Of a DNA stretch of 64,000 bases, positions 8,148 through 15,585 are shown piece after piece. The notes below the pieces were generated by a model. It was not told the DNA's origin. It did not search any database and saw nothing but the letters and a program-made list of their open reading frames with translations. A program made the translations under genes and the position numbers. The DNA is taken from assembly GCA_002699145.1 (NCBI GenBank), contig PABK01000035.1, positions 124,001 through 188,000 on the forward strand, in the 5' to 3' direction. This stretch comes from Halioglobus sp. (GTDB lineage Bacteria > Pseudomonadota > Gammaproteobacteria > Pseudomonadales > Halieaceae). The number at the start of each line of letters is the position of its first letter. The first letter of the stretch is position 1.

Positions 8148-8702
8148 CTAGCTCCGATGCTCTTCCAGCGCCCGCCTGAATATCTCGAGCTGATCCGCAT
8201 AGCCTTCCCCTTCGTGCCACTTCTTCAAATCGGCCCAGCGTACTTTGTGGTTGCGGGCAATCTCGAGCGCCTGCTCCCAGCATTGCGGGTCGTTCTCTAA
8301 ATACCACCACAGCAGCCGGTCCTTTATCGTGTCCGTGGGACTCAGGAGGCGAAGTGTGCCAGTCGAGGTCTCCTTTGTGGCCACCTGTTTGTCCCCAATG
8401 TACTCATGCCCCACTGCAAGCGGGGCCGTGGGGAACTCTACCGACCACTGGCAATCTGGATGTGTGAAGTACTTAGGTTGTCTCTCATTTGGAGAAAAGC
8501 CTAGTTGGGACAGCGCTACCGCGATTTGTTTCCGTCGGCTGTAGGTAAGGTCGATGAAGTCGAGGTCAAGCGACCCGAACTTTTCATTGGTCCAGACGCA
8601 GACACAGCTACCGCCCACAAGTACCACGTCGATATCATGGGCAGCCAGTGTTTCAACGATCAAGGCTGCCATTTCGGCTCGACCGAGCTTGCTGATATCC
8701 AC
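8148..8702 (-). CDS. Nucleotidyltransferase-fold protein, putative toxin of an HTH/NTase pair
   Basis: The 184-residue product has a minimal Pol-beta nucleotidyltransferase signature: VVLVGGSCVCVW with Gly30-Gly31-Ser32, then LDLDFIDL with Asp46 and Asp48 as the metal-binding DxD. A later segment TGTLRLLSPTDTIKDRLLWW (start at about residue 114) is typical of AbiEii-like or DUF6036-like NTases. Such enzymes can transfer nucleotides to tRNA or protein, or act as toxins. The start overlaps the stop of the upstream HTH gene by one base, so the pair is translationally coupled. Codon use looks less GC-biased than in the neighbours, suggesting acquisition. The precise target is unknown. Confidence 0.65.
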   Translation of the reverse strand: MDISKLGRAEMAALIVETLAAHDIDVVLVGGSCVCVWTNEKFGSLDLDFIDLTYSRRKQIAVALSQLGFSPNERQPKYFTHPDCQWSVEFPTAPLAVGHEYIGDKQVATKETSTGTLRLLSPTDTIKDRLLWWYLENDPQCWEQALEIARNHKVRWADLKKWHEGEGYADQLEIFRRALEEHRS

Positions 8703-9031
8703 TACAACGGTTTTCCGGTACGGCGTGGCCGGGTCCGCCGCAGCACCAACTCGTCACGTAGATTGGTAGGAAGACGCTGCAAGGCCTTCTTTAACAGCGC
8801 CTGCACTTCGTCCTTGAATGCATAGCGAGGGTTGAACTGGAACACGCGGGTACGCCCGATAGTCTTGCTGACTAGCAGCCCGTCGCGCTCCATCCGCTTG
8901 AGTTGATTCTGCGCGGTGCTTACATCCATATTCCAGGCAATAGCGATTTCCCGTGCGTAAGCTTGTTCTCTGGCGGCGAGGAATAGCAGTACGCGCTCTG
9001 CTCCCTCGCTGCCTACAATCGCCTCGATCAT
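8702..9031 (-). CDS. Winged-helix regulator, putative antitoxin/repressor
   Basis: This 109-residue protein is a compact winged helix-turn-helix. AYAREIAIAWNMDVSTAQNQ, followed by LKRMERDGLLVS, forms helices 2-4, and KTIGRTRVFQFNP forms the wing. It resembles small ArsR/MarR-like repressors found upstream of NTase genes. Two palindromes ending 15 bp before its start codon (9046-9081) make autorepression likely. The two-gene arrangement (regulator first, overlapping effector second) is typical of toxin-antitoxin modules. Direct evidence for toxicity is absent. Confidence 0.7.
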   Translation of the reverse strand: MIEAIVGSEGAERVLLFLAAREQAYAREIAIAWNMDVSTAQNQLKRMERDGLLVSKTIGRTRVFQFNPRYAFKDEVQALLKKALQRLPTNLRDELVLRRTRPRRTGKPL

Positions 9032-9045
9032 GACAACCTCACATT

Positions 9046-9081
9046 ACCGAAAATATCGGTCATTATACCGAAATGTTCGGT
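9046..9081 (-). promoter_or_regulatory. Twin operator of the HTH/NTase operon
   Basis: Two copies of ACCGA-N5-TCGGT lie at 9046-9060 and 9067-9081. Each is an inverted repeat, and their centres are exactly 21 bp apart, two turns of the helix, so two repressor dimers would bind the same face. The second copy extends to ATACCGA...TCGGTAAT. The region between them is AT-rich and lies where the promoter of the minus-strand operon must be. Confidence 0.7.
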
Positions 9082-9264
9082 AATATGAAGGCCCCGGATA
9101 AGCACGGAATTTTGGCGGTCTGTCGCGCAGGAACTTGAACCACTCCACCTTTTCCAGGGGGGCGCTGTCGCGCTCGCAGTAAAACTGGCACCATCGACGG
9201 TAACCAATAACAGTGTTACAGCGTCCCTCAGCGGTGCGCGCAAGAATCAACCGGGAACCCCATC

Positions 9265-10356
9265 ATGACACTCAGACATCTGTGCTTCGGCATCTTCGCC
9301 GCCCTGGTCCTCAGCGCTTGCAAGGTGCAGGTCACCGTGCCGACCAGCGGCAGCGTCACCACCGTGTCCGGCGCGATCGACTGCGCCGCGGGGCAGGTGT
9401 GCGACGTCGACGTCACCGACATCTATTTCGACGAGACCTTCGTCGCGCAACCGGCGCCCGGTTTCGAATTCATTGGCTGGAAGGAGACGCACCGCGGCTT
9501 CTGTGGCGGCAATACCACGCCCTGTCGCCTGAACACCGCGGGTTTCGAGGGCAACGAGACCCTCACCGCGATTCTGGAGGACCCGCAGCAGGAATTCTAC
9601 CTGGAACCGGCGTTCCGCAGCACCGGCTTCAAGTCGCTGTTCATGGGGCACAGTTTTTTCCGGCCCTTCGCCGAGGCCATGCCGTTTCACGCCGCCCAGG
9701 CAGGTATCCCCAACCACGAACAGACGGTGGTCTTCGCCGGGGGCAGCAACGGTGCGCCCGAGGCGCTGTGGGACAACACCGAGAAGCGCGTGCAGATCCA
9801 GGCGGTGCTGGATGCGGGCGATATCGACCTGTTCGTCATGACCTACCACCCGGACTATCCCGGTCTGCGCGGCTACCGGCTGTGGCTGGATTACGCCCTG
9901 GCGCAAAATCCGGACACGCGTTTCGTCGTGGCCTTGCCCTGGGCGTTCCAGCCCGGGCAGACCCCGACGGCGCAGTACGCCAGCGACTGGCACACGGGCC
10001 ACGCGTCCGTTATCCATCCCGGCATCGACATCCTGCGCGGCCAGTACCCCGGCACGGACATTTTCTGTATTCCCTACGGTCATGCGGCGATCAGGTTGCG
10101 CGAGTTGTTCGACGCCGGCCAGCTCGATGACGTCGACTTCCTGGCCAGTGGCAGCGGCGACGCCATCTTCAGCGATACCTTCGGCCACGCCGACGATATC
10201 CTGGTCGACCTGGGCAGCCTGGTCTGGCTGCAGGCGCTGTACGGTGTGGACCTCGACAGCTACGCCTGGGACCCCGGTTACAACACCGATCTCAAGGCCA
10301 TTGCGGCGGAGATCATGCAGGCCCACGACGCGGACTTCGACGCGCCGTACCACTAA
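9265..10356 (+). CDS. Lipoprotein with Cys-rich N-terminal module and SGNH-like domain
   Basis: The product is 363 residues. The lipobox is LVLSAC after MTLRHLCFGIFAA. Residues 19-95 form a module with DCAAGQVCDV, FVAQPAPGFEFIGW and FCGGNTTPCRL that recurs in the lipoprotein at 20334. The remainder starts FKSLFMGHSFFRPFAEAM, reminiscent of the block I strand of SGNH hydrolases (Asp/Asn-Ser, here GHSFF), followed by FAGGSNGAPEALW and DLFVMTYHPDY. A hydrolase fold is therefore suspected but the catalytic triad is not assigned. A role at the outer membrane is likely. No neighbour is in an obvious operon with it. Confidence 0.65.
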   Translation: MTLRHLCFGIFAALVLSACKVQVTVPTSGSVTTVSGAIDCAAGQVCDVDVTDIYFDETFVAQPAPGFEFIGWKETHRGFCGGNTTPCRLNTAGFEGNETLTAILEDPQQEFYLEPAFRSTGFKSLFMGHSFFRPFAEAMPFHAAQAGIPNHEQTVVFAGGSNGAPEALWDNTEKRVQIQAVLDAGDIDLFVMTYHPDYPGLRGYRLWLDYALAQNPDTRFVVALPWAFQPGQTPTAQYASDWHTGHASVIHPGIDILRGQYPGTDIFCIPYGHAAIRLRELFDAGQLDDVDFLASGSGDAIFSDTFGHADDILVDLGSLVWLQALYGVDLDSYAWDPGYNTDLKAIAAEIMQAHDADFDAPYH

Positions 10357-10374
10357 GCTGGTCGCCGCCCCGGT

Positions 10375-11289
10375 TTACGTCAGCAGGTAACCGAGGCCGC
10401 TGCCGGCGGCCATGAGCAGGAAGCTGAGCAGGGTGGCGGCCTGGGCGGGCACGACGCGCGGTGTGTCCCGCGCGGCGCGCCGCAGTCGCAGGACAGCGAA
10501 GGACGCCGGCACTATCCCCAGCAAGCCCCACAGCATGCCCCGCGCCGCTTCCTGGCCCAGTCCCGTCGATAACAGCAGCAGGTAGCCGGCGGCGACAATC
10601 AGCGCAAAGACGGTGCTGGCGCGCTCCCGCCCCAGGCGCACCACCAGGTTGTTCTTGCCGGCGCCGCGGTCCGCGCGGTAGTCCGGGAACTGGTTGATCC
10701 ACAGGAAGGCGGCCACCAGCAGTCCCAGCGCCAGTGAGGCCTGTAGCAGGGCCGTGTGCGGCCAGCCCGCCTGCACCAGGTAGGCGCCACACACCACCAG
10801 CGGTCCGTAGGCGATGCCCACGGCCAGTTCGCCCCAGCCGCGGTAGGCCAGGCGCAGGGGAGCGCCGTGGTAGGACCACGCCAGCGCCAGTCCCGCGATA
10901 CCCAGCCACAATACGCGGCTGTCCCGGCAGGCGACGATGACCAGGCCGCTAACGATCGCCGCGAGAAAAAAGCCGCCGGCGATGGCGCGGCACTGGGCCG
11001 CGGTGAGCAGTCCGTCGACCAGCACGCGCTTGCCGCCGGAAAAGGGGCTGCGGTCGCCCGGCTGTACCGCCTGGTCGGTGCCGCTGGCGAAATCCACCAC
11101 CTCGCCGGAGGCGTTCTTGGCGACCTCCACGCAGAACACCCCGAACACTGTCAGTGCCAGCCAGCCCGGCGCCAGCCCGGAGTCGCGCGCGGCGCAGCAG
11201 GCCGCCATGAACAGGCCGGCGAAGGAGGCCAATGATATCTTCGGGTCCGCCAGGCGCCAGAAGCCGGCCAGGAAATGTCTCTGGGTCAC
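10375..11289 (-). CDS. UbiA family prenyltransferase
   Basis: The GTG start at 11289 is preceded by GGAGA at ideal spacing; an earlier in-frame ATG at 11376 would add a non-hydrophobic 29-residue leader. The product has 304 residues and about eight to nine membrane helices. The two Asp-rich Mg-prenyl-diphosphate motifs are visible: NASGEVVDFASGTD (NxxxDxxxxxxD type) and DYRADRGAGK. UbiA enzymes prenylate aromatic or polar acceptors (quinones, hemes, chlorophylls). The acceptor cannot be told from the sequence. It shares no operon with the convergent lipoprotein upstream. Confidence 0.8.
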   Translation of the reverse strand: MTQRHFLAGFWRLADPKISLASFAGLFMAACCAARDSGLAPGWLALTVFGVFCVEVAKNASGEVVDFASGTDQAVQPGDRSPFSGGKRVLVDGLLTAAQCRAIAGGFFLAAIVSGLVIVACRDSRVLWLGIAGLALAWSYHGAPLRLAYRGWGELAVGIAYGPLVVCGAYLVQAGWPHTALLQASLALGLLVAAFLWINQFPDYRADRGAGKNNLVVRLGRERASTVFALIVAAGYLLLLSTGLGQEAARGMLWGLLGIVPASFAVLRLRRAARDTPRVVPAQAATLLSFLLMAAGSGLGYLLT

Positions 11290-11493
11290 GGTGCGTTCTC
11301 CTCGTGGCGCGGGGTGTGCAGCCGCGTGCGGTCCGCCCTGCCACTGCGGGGGCAGGGCAGGCGCCACAGCGTCCATGTTGCACGCAAAGCCGCGCGTGTG
11401 AAAGCCGTCGACGCACGGGGTGGGGGCGCGGATTTACAACGCCCGATGGCCTCGGCATCATGTCGCCTTCACTGCCCGGGGAGACTGCCGCCA

Positions 11494-12804
11494 ATGCGCC
11501 TGCTAGCCCTTTTCATCGTTGTGCTGAACCTCGCCGCCTGCGCCGCCGCGCCGCCGCCGGCGCCCGCGCCATTCAGCATCGCCGTCATTCCCGACACCCA
11601 GAATATGGTCAGCTACAAGCACCAGCGCGGCGAGGGCTTCGCCCTGGACGGCTCCGTCCAGTTCCTGCAGCAGATGGACACCATCGCCGGCTGGCGCGAC
11701 GCCAATGGCGCGCCGCTGGCTTTCGTGGTCGGGGTAGGGGACGTGTGGCAGCACCAGAGCCTGGAAATGGACGCGGAGCACCGCGCGCGCGGCTTCCAGC
11801 GTATCCCCAATCCGTACTTCGATTCCGAACTGGCGGTCACCGATCGTGTGCTGAGCGAGGAGATTCCCCTGGCGGTCGCCGGCTACAGCAAACTGGACGC
11901 CGCCGGCATTCCCTTCGGCGTGGCGCCGGGCAATCACGACCACGACGCCATGTGGAGCGCGGCGGGCTACCCGCCGCAACTGGATATCGCACCGCAGGCA
12001 ATCCGCATGCTGCCCGAGCACCTGGGCATGCTGCACATCGGCGGGCTGGACAACTTCCGCTCGGCCTTCGGCGCCGACAGCGACTTTTTCGCCGGCCGCG
12101 ACTGGTACGTCGCCAGCACCAACGGCGGCGGCAGCAGCGCGCAGACCTTCCGCGCCGGCGGTTACACCTTCCTGCATATCGCCCTGGAAATGCAGCCCTC
12201 GGACGAGGTCATCGCCTGGGCCCACGGCGTCATCGACGCGCACCCGGGCGTGCCGACCATCGTCAGCACCCACGACTACCTGAACACGGCGGGCGAGCGC
12301 CTGCCCAATCCCATTGTCGACCTGGCGCTGGTGGACCCGGAGCAGCACAACAGTGCGCAGCAGCTGTGGGACAAACTGCTCAGCCGCCGCGACGAGATAT
12401 TCCTCGTGCTGTGCGGCCACCAGCACGCACAGAGCCGCCGCGTGGACGCCAACGTCAACGGCTTCGCGGTGCACCAGGTGCTGGCGGATTACCAGGGGCG
12501 CGGCCAGTCTGGCCTGGATGCGGGGCAGCCCATCGACCCGCGGCGGCGCATGCCCACGGGCCTGGGCGACGGCTGGTTCCGGCTGATGGAATTCGACCTG
12601 GCCGCGGACACGCCGGTCATTCGCGTGCGCACCTACTCCAGTCACTACCGCGCGTACGCAGGCGAAGTGCCGCAGTACGCGCCGTGGTACAAGCGCTGGG
12701 AGCAGCCGCAGCTCAGCGACGAGGCCTTCCTTGCCGGCGACGAATTCGACTTGCCGCTGGCGGATTTTCGCGCGCGCTTCGGCCCCGCGGCCAGCGCGGA
12801 CTAG
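11494..12804 (+). CDS. Calcineurin-like metallophosphoesterase lipoprotein
   Basis: The start at 11494 follows GGGGAGA and gives the signal MRLLALFIVVLNLAAC with a lipobox. Metal-binding motifs run in order: VIPDTQN, VVGVGDVWQH, PGNHDHDAMW, VSTHDYL and CGHQHAQ (the GHxH). The layout matches secreted metallophosphoesterases that cleave phosphomonoesters or diesters with two metal ions. Length is 436 residues. Anchored to the outer or inner membrane, it could scavenge organic phosphate, but the substrate is unknown. Confidence 0.82.
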   Translation: MRLLALFIVVLNLAACAAAPPPAPAPFSIAVIPDTQNMVSYKHQRGEGFALDGSVQFLQQMDTIAGWRDANGAPLAFVVGVGDVWQHQSLEMDAEHRARGFQRIPNPYFDSELAVTDRVLSEEIPLAVAGYSKLDAAGIPFGVAPGNHDHDAMWSAAGYPPQLDIAPQAIRMLPEHLGMLHIGGLDNFRSAFGADSDFFAGRDWYVASTNGGGSSAQTFRAGGYTFLHIALEMQPSDEVIAWAHGVIDAHPGVPTIVSTHDYLNTAGERLPNPIVDLALVDPEQHNSAQQLWDKLLSRRDEIFLVLCGHQHAQSRRVDANVNGFAVHQVLADYQGRGQSGLDAGQPIDPRRRMPTGLGDGWFRLMEFDLAADTPVIRVRTYSSHYRAYAGEVPQYAPWYKRWEQPQLSDEAFLAGDEFDLPLADFRARFGPAASAD

Positions 12805-12829
12805 CCCGTGCCGGCGCGCGGCGACGGAC

Positions 12830-12997
12830 TCAGCGGCGCAGCACGTCTTTCAGCGCCTGGCGTCCCGCGTCGAAGGAGCGGTTGTTCAGGTAGTGCACCT
12901 CGCAGGCGAACAGGCTGCGCTCGCGCAGCAGCCGCTGCAGCACGTCCAGGCTGACCTCCAGTTGTACCGTTTTCTCTCCCGTGTTGTCGCGTTCCAT
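12830..12997 (-). CDS. Small protein of unknown function in a Fur-type operon
   Basis: This 55-residue open frame starts MERDNTGEKTVQLEVSLDVL and ends LKDVLRR at TGA. It lies 21 bp after the stop of the 153-residue gene on the same strand, so both probably share the Fur-box promoter. The sequence predicts a strand followed by two helices and contains one Cys (LFACEVHYLNN). I do not recognise a family. Its clean charge distribution and operon position argue for a real gene over a random frame. Confidence 0.5.
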   Translation of the reverse strand: MERDNTGEKTVQLEVSLDVLQRLLRERSLFACEVHYLNNRSFDAGRQALKDVLRR

Positions 12998-13018
12998 TGC
13001 CGCGCGCTCTCTGCGGCC

Positions 13019-13480
13019 CTAGTGCAGCCGGTATACCGGTGCGTGGGCGCCGGGCTTGCTTGTCGTGTGGGCGCCGGCGGTCGGCGGCAGGTCCTCGCCC
13101 AGGCGCAGTAGTTCCTCGCAGGCGCCGAGTACCGCGGCGCGCTCCACACCGGCGACGAGCAGGCGTTCCATGCGGCCCACCGCCTCGCCGACCACGGCGC
13201 GCGCGACCTCGCGCTCGCCACAGCGGGTGAGCAGGCGCGCCAGCATCAGGGCGGTTTGTGCGTAGCGGTGGATGAACCTGGCGTCAGGGTGGGGCAGTGC
13301 GGACAGGGCGATCTCCGCCGACTCCATGGCGCAACCGGCGTGCGCGGCGGCCTGGGCGAAGTCGCTCTCCTGCGCCAGGCCCAGCGCGCGGTCGTAGGCT
13401 TCCAGCCAGGTGTTGACGGCCATTTCAGGGTTGTCCTGCAGCCAGTGACGGTGGTGGTGGCACAAAAACTTGAGTTTCAC
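13019..13480 (-). CDS. Conserved-looking hypothetical protein behind a Fur box
   Basis: The 153-residue product begins MKLKFLCHHHRHWLQDNPEM, with a Cys-His-His-His cluster at residues 7-10 and His12 that might bind a metal. The rest is all-helical with TPR-like spacing (WLEAYDRALGLAQESDFAQA, AMESAEIALSAL, YAQTALMLARLLTRCGERE). A perfect 19-bp Fur palindrome ends 38 bp upstream of the start, so iron limitation should induce it. It may be co-transcribed with the 55-residue frame downstream. I recall similar Cys-His-His-start helical proteins in marine gammaproteobacteria but cannot name a function. Confidence 0.65.
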   Translation of the reverse strand: MKLKFLCHHHRHWLQDNPEMAVNTWLEAYDRALGLAQESDFAQAAAHAGCAMESAEIALSALPHPDARFIHRYAQTALMLARLLTRCGEREVARAVVGEAVGRMERLLVAGVERAAVLGACEELLRLGEDLPPTAGAHTTSKPGAHAPVYRLH

Positions 13481-13517
13481 GTGGTGGGCGCTCCCAGTGG
13501 TATCGAAGCTTCATAGT

Positions 13518-13536
13518 AATGATAATGATTATCATT
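13518..13536 (-). promoter_or_regulatory. Fur box
   Basis: AATGATAAT-g-ATTATCATT is a perfect 9-1-9 inverted repeat and contains the canonical 7-1-7 Fur core TGATAAT-N-ATTATCA. It lies 38 bp upstream of the minus-strand gene at 13019-13480 and 184 bp from the plus-strand gene at 13720, so the former is the expected target. Confidence 0.85.
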
Positions 13537-13719
13537 TGTAAATAGTCTGGTGCGCAAATCTGTCTTCCTGGCGCAGGGGGCGGCCGCGACGCGGCAGTGC
13601 GCGACCGGAAGTTCCAGCACCCTGGCGTGGCCGGCGCCGATGCGCGTTGCACCTCACTTGCGGTAGCGGGTGTTTGCGGCGCACACTGTCGCTCCCGGGA
13701 TTATGAGGTGAAGCCGATC

Positions 13720-14163
13720 ATGACAGCGCAGTTAGCGAAGTCCCCGGCCGCGGTGCTGCCCGCCGCACTGCCGGCCATGGCGCCCCTGCTGGACGAGTTG
13801 CACGCCTGCCTGTGGCGGCAGGACCTCCTGCCCGGGCAGGTGCTGGAACTGTGCCGCCTGCGCCTGTGGCAACTGCACGGGCTGGCGCTGGACGAGGCGG
13901 GGGCGGCGTGCGAACTACCGGCACAGAAGCGCCAGGCGCTGTCGCGCTGGGACAGCAGCGAACAGTTCGACGCGGCCGAGCGCGCCTGCCTGGCCTTCGC
14001 CGAGGTCTACGCCATGGATGTGCAGGCCATTACCGATGCGCAGGCCGAGGCGGTCAAGGCGCACTTCGGCGACGCGGGGCTGGTGCTGTTGATCGAGGCG
14101 CTGGGCCAGTTCGACGGCGTGGCACGGCTGCGCCGGCTGTGGCCTGCGGCGGGGCGGGCGTAG
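13720..14163 (+). CDS. Carboxymuconolactone decarboxylase/AhpD-like protein lacking the CxxC
   Basis: The start at 13720 follows GAGGTG. The 147-residue helical product has the AhpD-fold pattern LCRLRLWQLHGLALDEAGAA, where family members normally carry an NGCxxC redox pair; here it is LHGLALD with no Cys pair. The following SEQFDAAERACLAFAEVYAM and LIEALGQFDGVARL helices fit the fold. The next gene, one base away, is a paralogue that keeps CVFC. The pair might form a mixed oligomer with one active and one inactive chain; that is inference. Confidence 0.65.
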   Translation: MTAQLAKSPAAVLPAALPAMAPLLDELHACLWRQDLLPGQVLELCRLRLWQLHGLALDEAGAACELPAQKRQALSRWDSSEQFDAAERACLAFAEVYAMDVQAITDAQAEAVKAHFGDAGLVLLIEALGQFDGVARLRRLWPAAGRA

Positions 14164-14164
14164 C

Positions 14165-14680
14165 ATGGGCACGCGAGCGCGGGTCAGCGCGCCGCGGGGT
14201 TCCAGCGGCAACGTCGTGCGCGATTCGGCGCTGGGCCTGGTGCCGCAAACGCTGGACGCCTACCTGGCGCTGAATCGCGCTATCTGGGAACGCGGCCCGC
14301 TGCCGCCGGCGGAGGTGGAGGTCGCGCGCCTGCGCAATGCCCAGCGCGTGGGCTGTGTGTTCTGCAAGGCCGTGCGCTATGACCTGGCGCGTGCTGACGG
14401 ACTCACCGAGGAACGTGTCGGCATGATCGACGAGGCGTTCGCGCACAGTGGCCTGAGCGAGCGCGAGAAACTGATCATCGCTTTTACCGATCAATACCAC
14501 GCGGACCCAGGCGGCATGCCCGGGCAACTGCGCGCGCAGCTCGAGCGTGTGTTCAGCGGCGAGGAACTGGCGCACCTGTCCCTGGCGGTCGCGCATTTCA
14601 GCGGTTTCTCGCGCTGCGCCGTGGCGCTGGGCGGCATGCCGGACGAGGTGCCGGTCATGGAAATTTCGCTACCGGATTGA
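14165..14680 (+). CDS. Carboxymuconolactone decarboxylase/AhpD-like protein with CxxC
   Basis: The product is 171 residues. RLRNAQRVGCVFCKAVRYDL matches the AhpD/CMD core with the active CxxC (CVFC), followed by AFTDQYHADPGGMPGQLRAQ and LSLAVAHFSGFSRCAVAL. AhpD-type proteins use this dithiol for peroxide detoxification, whereas other members are lactone decarboxylases. The start codon follows the previous stop by one base, indicating tight coupling. The crotonase gene begins 15 bp later, so all three may serve one pathway. Confidence 0.8.
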   Translation: MGTRARVSAPRGSSGNVVRDSALGLVPQTLDAYLALNRAIWERGPLPPAEVEVARLRNAQRVGCVFCKAVRYDLARADGLTEERVGMIDEAFAHSGLSEREKLIIAFTDQYHADPGGMPGQLRAQLERVFSGEELAHLSLAVAHFSGFSRCAVALGGMPDEVPVMEISLPD

Positions 14681-14695
14681 CACGGAGGAGACGCC

Positions 14696-15391
14696 ATGGG
14701 TCCAGGCAGCTACAGCAAACTGGCCTGCAGCCACGACGGCGGCGTCACGCGCATTGTCATGGACGACGGCAAGGTCAACGCCGTGTCGCTGGACCTCATC
14801 GCCGAACTGCACGCGGCCTTCGACGGTGCCCGCGAGCGCGAGGATATCGTGCTGTTGCAAGGGCGGGCGGGCATGTTCAGCGCCGGCTTCGATTTGAAGT
14901 ACCTAGGCTCCAGCGCCGAAGCGGCGGTGGAACTGGTAGCGGCCGGCGCGCGCCTGGCGGGCAGGATCATGCGCCACCCCGAACCGGTCATCGCCGGCTG
15001 CACCGGCCACGCCTATCCCATGGGCGCCTTCATCCTGATGTCGGCGGATTTCACCGTGGGTGTCGCCGGCGACTTTCGCCTCGGCATGAACGAGGTGGCC
15101 ATCGGCCTGACCGTGCCGGGCTTCGCGCTGGAGCTGGCGCGCTACCGCCTGTCGCCGCCGTGGTTTCGTCGCGGCGTGTCGGCCGGGCGCCTGTTCTCCC
15201 CGCAGGAGGCGCTGGCGGCGGGCCTGCTCGATGAGATCGTCGACGCGCCGGACCTGCCCGCCGCGCTGACGGCCCGCGCGGCGGAGTACGCCGCCGTGGA
15301 CCGCGCGGCCTTCCGCGGCACCAAGCAGAAGATGCACAGTGAATTCCTGCGCCGCTACGACGCGGTGATCGCGGCCGAACTGGCCGGCTGA
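14696..15391 (+). CDS. Crotonase/enoyl-CoA hydratase family protein
   Basis: The product has 231 residues, slightly short for the family. MFSAGFDLKYLG gives the first oxyanion strand and AYPMGAFILMSADF the second, with NEVAIGLTVPGFALELAR near the active site. The usual Glu pair of a hydratase is not obvious at the expected places, so another crotonase reaction (isomerase, thioesterase or hydrolase) is possible. GGAGGAG-like bases precede the ATG. It follows the AhpD-like pair in the same direction and precedes the TetR gene by about 195 bp. Confidence 0.8.
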   Translation: MGPGSYSKLACSHDGGVTRIVMDDGKVNAVSLDLIAELHAAFDGAREREDIVLLQGRAGMFSAGFDLKYLGSSAEAAVELVAAGARLAGRIMRHPEPVIAGCTGHAYPMGAFILMSADFTVGVAGDFRLGMNEVAIGLTVPGFALELARYRLSPPWFRRGVSAGRLFSPQEALAAGLLDEIVDAPDLPAALTARAAEYAAVDRAAFRGTKQKMHSEFLRRYDAVIAAELAG

Positions 15392-15526
15392 GGACTCGGT
15401 CCAGCGCGCCGTCTTCGCGCAGGTTTAACCTGGATACGCCGGTTCGCCGGTTCGCCGGAGCGTTGGCATCTACAGAAGCTGGTCGGTCGCCGGACGCGCG
15501 GTGCAGTGTGTGTTTCTTTGAAAGCC

Positions 15527-15551
15527 AATTGTCATATAATGGCGAATTGTC
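15527..15551 (+). promoter_or_regulatory. TetR-gene promoter with direct repeats
   Basis: A perfect -10 hexamer TATAAT (15535-15540) lies 46 bp upstream of the tetR-like start. It is flanked by two direct copies of AATTGTC at 15527-15533 and 15545-15551, 18 bp apart. No good -35 box is seen at 17 bp, so an activator or weak promoter is possible. The repeats could be a regulator site. Confidence 0.4.
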
Positions 15552-15585
15552 CGGGCTACACACGAAACAGCGAGCGACACAGGCG

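Noticed and set aside
7532-9240. Integrated element with att duplication at a tRNA
   Set aside because: I looked for a second copy of either tRNA 3' end downstream and found none, and no integrase gene is present.
9044-9250. 68-codon minus-strand frame over the operator region
   Set aside because: It spans the twin palindromes and the promoter of the HTH gene and resembles no family; possibly a worn mobile-element piece.
9247-10353. Minus-strand open frame of 368 codons
   Set aside because: It is antisense to the modular lipoprotein, without signal peptide or domain.
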